A stretch of DNA of 64,000 nt, from contig NZ_FOQG01000002.1 in the NCBI RefSeq assembly GCF_900113685.1, positions 62,001 to 126,000 of the forward strand. Direction: 5' to 3'. How positions within the stretch are numbered: position 1 is the stretch's first letter; each line of letters begins with the position of its first letter. The notes below the pieces were generated by a model. That model made no database searches, was not told the origin of the DNA, and saw only the letters and a program-made list of their open reading frames with translations. This document shows positions 58,665 to 64,000 of the stretch, in pieces. This stretch comes from Nocardioides psychrotolerans. Its GTDB lineage: Bacteria > Actinomycetota > Actinomycetes > Propionibacteriales > Nocardioidaceae. The translations under genes were made by a program, and so were the position numbers.

Positions 58665-60163
58665 CCGGCAAGAGTGACACCCTGGTCGCCTGGGACGACG
58701 TGCTCGCCTCCTACGACCCCGCGCTGGGGCTCGAGGTCCACGTCGAGCTCAACACCGTCACCAAGATGTTCTGCGGCTGCCCCACGGAGTTCGGCGCCGA
58801 GCCCAACAGCCAGGTCTGCCCGGTCTGCCTCGGCCTGCCCGGGGCGATGCCGGTCGTCAACCGCAAGGCCGTCGAGTCCGCGATCCGCATCGGGCTGGCG
58901 CTCAACTGCGAGATCGCCGAGTGGTGCCGCTTCGCGCGGAAGAACTACTTCTACCCGGACATGCCGAAGAACTTCCAGACCAGCCAGTACGACGAGCCCA
59001 TCGCCTTCGAGGGCTACATGGACGTGATGGTCGAGGGCGAGATCCACCGCGTGGAGATCGAGCGCGCCCACATGGAGGAGGACACCGGCAAGTCGCTGCA
59101 CGTCGGTGGCGCCACCGGCCGCATCCACGGCGCCGACTACTCGTTGGTCGACTACAACCGCGCCGGCATCCCCCTGATCGAGATCGTGACCAAGCCGATC
59201 ATGGGCAGCCGCGAGAAGGCGCCGCTGATCGCCAAGGCCTACGTCGCCCAGCTGCGCGAGCTGATCGTGGCTCTCGGCGTCTCCGACGCCCGCATGGACC
59301 AGGGCTCGATCCGCGCCGACGTCAACCTGTCGCTGGCCCCGGTCGGCACCGGCGCCCTCGGCACCCGCACCGAGACCAAGAACGTCAACTCGCTGCGCTC
59401 GGTCGAGCGCGCCGTGCGCTACGAGATGCAGCGCCACGCGGCGGTGCTCGACAGCGGCAAGGCGATCTTCCAGGAGACGCGCCACTGGCACGAGGACACC
59501 GGTGTCACCACCAGCGGTCGCGAGAAGTCCGACGCCGACGACTACCGCTACTTCCCCGAGCCCGACCTGGTGCCCGTCGCCCCGTCGCGGGCGTGGGTCG
59601 AGGAGCTCTCCGGCACCCTCCCGGAGAACCCGCGGGAGAAGCTCGACCGGCTCCAGGCCGACTGGGGCTTCTCCGACCTCGAGATGCGCGACACCGTCGG
59701 TGCCGGCGCGCTCGGCCTGGTCGAGGAGACCATCGCCGCCGGCGCTGCCCCGCAGGCAGCCCGCAAGTGGTGGCTCTCGGAGATGGCGCGTCGGGCCAAC
59801 GACTCCGGCGTCGACATCGCCGAGCTGGGTGTCTCGCCCGCGCAGGTCGCGGCCGTGCAGGCGCTGGTGGACGCGAAGACGATCAACGACAAGCTGGCCC
59901 GCCAGGTCTTCGACGGCCTGCTCGCCGGTGAGGGCACGCCCGAGGAGATCGTCGCGGCCCGTGGGCTCGCGGTCGTCTCCGACGACGGCGCCTTGGGCGC
60001 AGCAGTCGACATCGCGATCGCGGCCAACCCCGACGTCGCCGACAAGATCCGCGACGGCAAGCACGCCGCTGCCGGTGCGCTCATCGGCGTGGTGATGAAG
60101 GAGATGCGTGGACAGGCCGACGCCGGCCGGGTGCGCGAGCTCATCCTGGAGAAGCTGTCCTGA
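58661..60163 (+). CDS. gatB: Aspartyl/glutamyl-tRNA amidotransferase subunit B
   Basis: 500-aa subunit that phosphorylates and amidates misacylated Glu-tRNA(Gln) or Asp-tRNA(Asn). Start [20 protein letters not shown]; then [20 protein letters not shown] with Cys that may bind zinc, [35 protein letters not shown] and the YqeY-like C-terminal helical domain. It ends the operon; a very strong palindrome follows 118 bases later. Confidence 0.97.
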   Translation: MTGKSDTLVAWDDVLASYDPALGLEVHVELNTVTKMFCGCPTEFGAEPNSQVCPVCLGLPGAMPVVNRKAVESAIRIGLALNCEIAEWCRFARKNYFYPDMPKNFQTSQYDEPIAFEGYMDVMVEGEIHRVEIERAHMEEDTGKSLHVGGATGRIHGADYSLVDYNRAGIPLIEIVTKPIMGSREKAPLIAKAYVAQLRELIVALGVSDARMDQGSIRADVNLSLAPVGTGALGTRTETKNVNSLRSVERAVRYEMQRHAAVLDSGKAIFQETRHWHEDTGVTTSGREKSDADDYRYFPEPDLVPVAPSRAWVEELSGTLPENPREKLDRLQADWGFSDLEMRDTVGAGALGLVEETIAAGAAPQAARKWWLSEMARRANDSGVDIAELGVSPAQVAAVQALVDAKTINDKLARQVFDGLLAGEGTPEEIVAARGLAVVSDDGALGAAVDIAIAANPDVADKIRDGKHAAAGALIGVVMKEMRGQADAGRVRELILEKLS

Positions 60164-60281
60164 CGTCCTGACGTCCTGGAGCGGAGCCGGTATCGCCACG
60201 GCTCCGCGGCACCTGTCACGAGATCGAGCCCGCCGGCCGCCGCGAGCCGCGCGAAGAGCGCCGAGCCCGGACGGATCTCGA

Positions 60282-60328
60282 CAGTGCGGTGGATCGCACG
60301 TACCACGTACGTGTGATCCACCGCACTG
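60282..60328. terminator. 22-bp near-perfect palindrome after gatB
   Basis: Arms 60282-60303 and 60307-60328 pair over 22 positions with one G-T wobble around a 3-base loop (CAC). It lies between gatB and a convergent hydrolase gene. It would be an extremely stable hairpin and probably stops both transcripts; the rest of 60164-60421 shows only a short tandem TGACGTCC repeat. Confidence 0.7.
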
Positions 60329-60421
60329 GTCAGGTGCGGGACCCGGAGTCATCGACGCCGGACTTGGGGCAGCCGTAGCTGCTCTCAGGGCGCGAGCTGG
60401 CCGCGCACCTGGGGCACCCCG

Positions 60422-61279
60422 TCAGCCCGGGGCAGGGTCGGAGGCGATGAAGTCGCGCAGCACGCGCGCGAACCGGTCGGGGTCGTCGAGGTGCGGGAAG
60501 TGACCCGCGCCCTCGAACAGCTCGACCTGGCACTCCGGGACCGACTGCTGCGCGCTCAGCGCGTGCGACGCCGGGATCATCCGGTCCTTGGTGCCCCACA
60601 CGATCAGGACCGGGATCGGCAGCGCGTCGCCCAGGTGGTCGTGGGCGCTGATGCTCTGGCCGCCGAAGTCGATGACCGCGCGGGTGGTGGCGAGGAAGGC
60701 CCGCCTGCTCTCGCGGTCGGAGAGCGAGCTGAACCCGCGCCAGATCGCCCCGACATCCGCCCCGGGACGCCAGCCGACCTTCTCGGCGCCACGACCCACG
60801 GCCCGGAGCCGGGAGGTGACGGGGACGGAGGCGACGACGCTCAGCACCTGCTCGGCGCCCGGGAGCGTCGCGGCGCGCAGGATGAGGTTGACCTCGCGTC
60901 CCAGCCCCCCGCTGGAGACCAGGACCAGGCGCTCGACCCGCTCGGGGAAGAGGTAGAAGAACTGCATGGCGATGCCGCCGCCGAGCGAATGGCCCACGAG
61001 GGTGACCTGCTGGATGCCCAGGTGGTCGAGGAGGTCGCGCATGGTCGCGGCGTGCGAGCTGAGCGAGTAGTCGCCAAGGGGCTTGGCCGACTCCCCGTGA
61101 CCGAAGAGGTCGGGCACCAGGACCCGGTGGTCGTCGTCCATCTGGTCGACGAGGTGGGCCCACTGGCGTTGCGATCCGAGGATCCCGTGGATGAAGAGCA
61201 CCACCGGGCCGGAGCCGCTGTCGACGTAGGAGAGCTCGTGACCGTGGAGCACGACCTTGCTCGGCGCCATCCGTGCCAT
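60422..61279 (-). CDS. Alpha/beta hydrolase
   Basis: A 285-aa hydrolase of the classic short type. VVLFIHGILGSQRQWAHL (oxyanion), PDLFGHGESAKP, VTLVGHSLGGGIAMQFFYLF (nucleophile Ser), VLIVWGTKDRMIPA (Asp), FEGAGHFPHLDDPD (His). A lid region sits between. Substrate unknown; haloalkane dehalogenase, epoxide hydrolase and lipase relatives share this layout. Good RBS (GGAGGA) before the ATG at 61279. Confidence 0.9.
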   Translation of the reverse strand: MARMAPSKVVLHGHELSYVDSGSGPVVLFIHGILGSQRQWAHLVDQMDDDHRVLVPDLFGHGESAKPLGDYSLSSHAATMRDLLDHLGIQQVTLVGHSLGGGIAMQFFYLFPERVERLVLVSSGGLGREVNLILRAATLPGAEQVLSVVASVPVTSRLRAVGRGAEKVGWRPGADVGAIWRGFSSLSDRESRRAFLATTRAVIDFGGQSISAHDHLGDALPIPVLIVWGTKDRMIPASHALSAQQSVPECQVELFEGAGHFPHLDDPDRFARVLRDFIASDPAPG

Positions 61280-61404
61280 GGTGATCCTCCTCGTCGTGGT
61301 CCGGGGCGGGACGAGCCCAACCTAGCCCCGACCCAGGGCTCGGTGCGTGAGATGCGCGACGCACTGGTGCGCCGTGTTCGCTGGTAGCGTGCGACTCGGT
61401 ACAC

Positions 61405-61515
61405 ATTCATCACGCCCGCAGTGGGGAAAGCCGGTCCGACTCCGGCGCTGACCCGCAACCGTAGGTCGACCGGTGCTCCCGAGCACCGGACGACGAGCCG
61501 GAACGCCCGTTGCGA
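61405..61515 (+). promoter_or_regulatory. Cobalamin riboswitch
   Basis: The leader carries the conserved core of B12 riboswitches: GTGGGGAAAGCCGGT, then ACTCCGGCGCTGACCCGCAA followed by CCGTAGGTC, a peripheral hairpin CCGGTGCT-CCCG-AGCACCGG (61470-61489) and the closing GAGCCGGAACGCCCG. High cobalamin should lower expression of the genes below. The window 61280-61615 holds this element, a possible promoter (TAGCGT near 61385) and the RBS hairpin listed next. Confidence 0.85.
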
Positions 61516-61582
61516 CGCGTCCTGATCACTCGCTGTCGAGGACAACCAGCGGTGGCGCCCTCCAGGCACCAGGCCTGGTCGC

Positions 61583-61602
61583 CTCCGCTGTGCGCAGCGG
61601 AG
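61583..61602 (+). promoter_or_regulatory. RBS-sequestering hairpin of the cobalamin riboswitch
   Basis: CTCCGCTG (61583-61590) pairs perfectly with CAGCGGAG (61595-61602) around TGCG. The right arm covers GGAG, the start of the ribosome binding site GGAGAGG of the gene at 61616. This fits control at translation start. A neighbouring CCAGGC/GCCTGG hairpin (about 61562-61577) could be the alternative partner. Confidence 0.65.
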
Positions 61603-61615
61603 AGGACCCCCTCCC

Positions 61616-63253
61616 ATGAACAGCCCCATCCTGCGCCGCACCGTCGGCCTCCTGGCCACCCCGGCCCTGGCACTCGGTGCGCTGGCCGCCCTGCCGGCCG
61701 CGCCGTCGTACGCCGCCGAGGACCCGGCGCCCGTCACCGCCGGTGCCGCGTGGCTCGAGACCCAGCTGACCGATGGCTTGGTCTTCAACCCCAACTTCGG
61801 CGGGTTCGACGACTACGGCCTGTCCATCGACGTCGCCCTGGGGCTCGACGCGATCGGCGGCCACGATCCGGCCGTCCAGGCGGTCACCGACGCGATCGCG
61901 GCGAACCTCTCGTCCTACACCTCCTACCCGACCGGCGACAGCACCCATGTGCTGGCCGGCTCGATGGGCAAGGCGCTCGCGCTGGCCACGAGCGCGGGTC
62001 GCGACGGCAACGCCTTTGGTGGGACCGATCTGGTCGCCGACCTCGAGGCGCAGGTCGCCACGGAGGCGCTGATCGACGGCCGCATCCAGGACACGTTCGA
62101 CGGGACGCAGCCGTTCGAGGCCGACTTCTCCAACACCATCGGCCAGGCTTTCGCGGTCCAGGGTCTTGACGCGGAGGCCAGCGCGCTCGTCGACCCGGCG
62201 ACCGACTTCCTGCTCGCCCAGCAGTGCACCGAGGGCTTCTTCCGGCTCAACTTCGCCGCGGCCGACGCACCCCTGCAGGCCTGCGACGCCGACCCGGAGG
62301 CCGCTCCCGACACCGACGTGACCGCGCTCGCCGTGATCGCGCTGCAGAGCCAGACCGACGACACCGACGTGCAGGCCGCCGTCACCCGGGCGACCGACTG
62401 GCTCGCCGGTGCGCAGAGGGACAACGGCTCGTTCGGCGGCGGCACCTCCACCGAGGCGCCCAACACCAACAGCACCGGGCTCGCCGGCTGGGCGCTCGGC
62501 ACCGAGGGCGACACCGCCCGCGCCGCTGAGGCGGCCACCTGGGTCCGGCGCCTGCAGGCCGACGACACCGCCCCGTGCGCCTCGGGCCTCACGCCCGACA
62601 ACGGCGCGATCGCCTACGATGCCGCGGCCCGCAACACCGCTCGCGGCGAGGGCATCACGGATGCAGTCGAGGACCAGTTCCGCCGGGCCTCCGCCCAGGC
62701 GCTGCCGGGCCTGCAGTGGGCGCCGGCCGAGGGCACGGGCGCAGTCGCCGTGCCGAACCAGAGGTTCTTCCAGCAGGCCGGTCGCAGCATCACGGTCGTG
62801 TCCGGTGGCGGTCTCGCTCCCGGCGACACGGTGTGTGTGACCCGCGGCCGTGCCGTGGCCGCGCGCACGACCGCCGGCGACGACGGGCAGGCGGTCGCCC
62901 GCGTGACGCTGCCCGCCGGCACCGCGCTGCGCACTTTCGTCCTGCGCTCCGGCGAGGCCACGGTCGGCTCGACGACGTTCCAAGCCGTCGCCGCGAAGAA
63001 GCTCGGTCTGAAGATCGCCAAGGTGCGCGTCGCCCGCGGCGCCTTCGACACCGTCAAGGTCAGCGGCCTCGCCCGCCGCGAGTCGGTACGGGTCTTCCTG
63101 CGCGGCAAGCGCGTCGCCGCCGGCACCGCCAACGCCCAGGGTGTGCTGACCAAGCGATTCAAGGTCACGGGCAACCTCGGCAAGGCGACCCTCAAGGTCA
63201 CCGGCGAGTTCGCCAACCGGACCAACACCGCGACGATCACCGTCAAGCGTTGA
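61616..63253 (+). CDS. Secreted alpha6/alpha6-barrel (prenyltransferase/squalene-oxidase-repeat-like) protein under B12 control
   Basis: A 545-aa exported protein. Signal peptide of 33 residues ends PSYA-AEDP. Residues ~35-370 show squalene-oxidase/prenyltransferase-like helical repeats: AGAAWLETQLTDG, YGLSIDVALGLDAIGG, STHVLAGSMGKALALATSAG, TDVTALAVIALQSQ, RATDWLAGAQRDNGSFGG, NSTGLAGWALG. The same fold forms the alpha domain of intrinsic factor and transcobalamin. From ~385 two Ig-like sheets follow (VVSGGGLAPGDTVCVTRGRA; VKVSGLARRESVRVFLRGKR). No terpene-cyclase DxDD motif was seen, and export with riboswitch control argues for B12 binding or capture. Coupled to the next gene. Confidence 0.8.
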   Translation: MNSPILRRTVGLLATPALALGALAALPAAPSYAAEDPAPVTAGAAWLETQLTDGLVFNPNFGGFDDYGLSIDVALGLDAIGGHDPAVQAVTDAIAANLSSYTSYPTGDSTHVLAGSMGKALALATSAGRDGNAFGGTDLVADLEAQVATEALIDGRIQDTFDGTQPFEADFSNTIGQAFAVQGLDAEASALVDPATDFLLAQQCTEGFFRLNFAAADAPLQACDADPEAAPDTDVTALAVIALQSQTDDTDVQAAVTRATDWLAGAQRDNGSFGGGTSTEAPNTNSTGLAGWALGTEGDTARAAEAATWVRRLQADDTAPCASGLTPDNGAIAYDAAARNTARGEGITDAVEDQFRRASAQALPGLQWAPAEGTGAVAVPNQRFFQQAGRSITVVSGGGLAPGDTVCVTRGRAVAARTTAGDDGQAVARVTLPAGTALRTFVLRSGEATVGSTTFQAVAAKKLGLKIAKVRVARGAFDTVKVSGLARRESVRVFLRGKRVAAGTANAQGVLTKRFKVTGNLGKATLKVTGEFANRTNTATITVKR

Positions 63254-63255
63254 TC

Positions 63256-64000
63256 GTGCGACACCGCCCGGCACGACTCCTCGCTGCCGCCGCCCTCGTG
63301 GCGGCGGCGGTCGGGGTCGGCACACCTGCTCCTGCCGTCGCGGCCGGCTGCTCCAGCGCGAGCGGCGTGACGGTCGTCGTGGACTTCAACCAGCTCGGCG
63401 GGGGAGTCGCCTCGGGCTGCATCTCGGGCGGTGGGGGCCAGAAGGCCTCAGCGCTGTTCCCCTCGGCAGGGCACCCGCTGACCTACGCGCAACGCCAGCC
63501 CGGCTTCGTGTGCCGGGTGTCCGGAGTCCCGGCCGAGGACCCGTGCGTCAACACCTCGGCTGCCAACGCCTACTGGGGCCTGTGGTGGACCGACGGCAAG
63601 GGTGGTGACTGGGTCTACTCCAGCCTCGGTGCCGCTTCTCTGACCATCCCCGACGGCGGCTACGTCGGTTTCTCGTGGGACGAGAGCGGCGGGGACGCCA
63701 AGCCGAGCTTCACGCCGGCCCCGCACCCGGCACCCAGCCCGACCCCGACGCCCACACCGACGGCCCAGCCCTCGCAGCCCGCACCGGGCGGGGGCTCCGG
63801 CTCGGGTGGGGGCCAGGACGCTGACTTCGGATCGACCGAGGGGGGCCAGGGCTCCGACGGCGGCCCGGCCTCGTCGACGCCCCAGCCCACGGAGCCGGTC
63901 GACGCGGCCGACGACCCCGCCAGCGACCCGTCCGGCGACCCGTCCCCGTCGGCCACCGCGGCACCCGGCAGGCCGAGCCCGCCCGGGAAGCCGGGCGCGT
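63256..64000 (+). CDS. Secreted DUF4430-like protein, 3' end outside window
   Basis: 248 residues are visible and the frame is open at the edge. Signal peptide to about residue 30 (RLLAAAALVAAAVGVGTPAP). Residues ~35-155 fit the DUF4430 pattern seen in the beta domain of intrinsic factor: GVTVVVDFNQLGG, KASALFPSAGHPL, QRQPGFVCRVSGVPAEDPCV, ANAYWGLWWTDGKGGDWVYS, then DGGYVGFSWDE. A Pro/Thr/Ser/Gly-rich linker (PAPSPTPTPTPTAQPSQP) follows, suggesting a surface stalk or anchor further on. GTG 63256 is used; TTG 63250, overlapping the upstream stop as TTGA, is equally possible. Confidence 0.75.
   Translation, partial: MRHRPARLLAAAALVAAAVGVGTPAPAVAAGCSSASGVTVVVDFNQLGGGVASGCISGGGGQKASALFPSAGHPLTYAQRQPGFVCRVSGVPAEDPCVNTSAANAYWGLWWTDGKGGDWVYSSLGAASLTIPDGGYVGFSWDESGGDAKPSFTPAPHPAPSPTPTPTPTAQPSQPAPGGGSGSGGGQDADFGSTEGGQGSDGGPASSTPQPTEPVDAADDPASDPSGDPSPSATAAPGRPSPPGKPGA

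Noticed and set aside
59548..60321. Minus-strand frame opposite the gatB end
   Set aside because: Mostly antisense to gatB, and the part beyond gatB matches no family I recognise.
61616..63253. Terpene (squalene-hopene) cyclase
   Set aside because: It has a signal peptide, Ig-like C-terminal sheets, a B12 riboswitch and no DxDD motif.

Overview
The window is high-GC DNA read almost wall to wall by genes, with GTG and TTG starts, many 4-base NTGA stop/start overlaps and several promoters without a leader. This points to an actinobacterium. Gene order (tig, clpP1, clpP2, clpX, valS, folC, ndk, mreBCD, mrdA, rodA, radical SAM/DUF2344 pair, rne, rplU, rpmA, obgE, proB, then cysteine desulfurase, mnmA, metE-like, ligA, gatCAB) and the DUF222/HNH, DUF1023 and DUF1905 accessory genes fit the Nocardioidaceae, most likely Nocardioides or a close relative. 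This placement is inference; no rRNA or tRNA gene was seen.

Layout. 1-6240: the end of trigger factor, an esterase, an SRPBCC protein, the Clp protease block and a small membrane-anchored repeat protein. 6262-15304: valS (archaeal-like sequence type), a GNAT, a zinc alcohol dehydrogenase, folC with DUF4233, a divergent MocR regulator/PPOX pair and ndk. 15386-18508: a four-gene overlapping cassette with type VII secretion features (a YxxxD small protein, a WxG-headed DUF1023 hydrolase, a lipoprotein). 18695-24555: the cell-elongation operon mreB-mreC-mreD-mrdA-rodA. 24643-35838: a ChaA-type antiporter, then the radical SAM TIGR03960 gene and its usual partner DUF2344, separated by about 7.3 kb of accessory genes. 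36201-42833: rne, rplU, rpmA, obgE, proB. 42843-45661: small accessory genes. 45800-60163: cysteine desulfurase, mnmA and metE-like, then a frameshifted lipoprotein, an MFS efflux pump with its TetR regulator, a nuclease-like gene flanked by two matched palindromes, a hydrolase, ligA, a possible sigma-factor remnant and gatCAB. 60422-64000: a hydrolase, then a cobalamin riboswitch and two secreted proteins.

How the genes work together. Clp proteolysis with trigger factor handles protein quality; mre/mrdA/rodA build the lateral wall; rne, rplU, rpmA and obgE serve RNA decay and ribosome assembly; cysteine desulfurase feeds sulfur to MnmA for tRNA thiolation; GatCAB makes Gln-tRNA or Asn-tRNA.

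Three places look most worth attention. First, the riboswitch-controlled pair at the right end resembles a two-gene version of intrinsic factor (an alpha6/alpha6 barrel protein followed by a DUF4430-like protein), suggesting extracellular B12 capture. Second, two homologous palindromic elements with identical internal spacing flank a predicted PD-(D/E)XK-like nuclease gene. Third, the DUF1023 cassette looks like a self-contained type VII secretion effector unit. No transposase, integrase, CRISPR array or tRNA was found.
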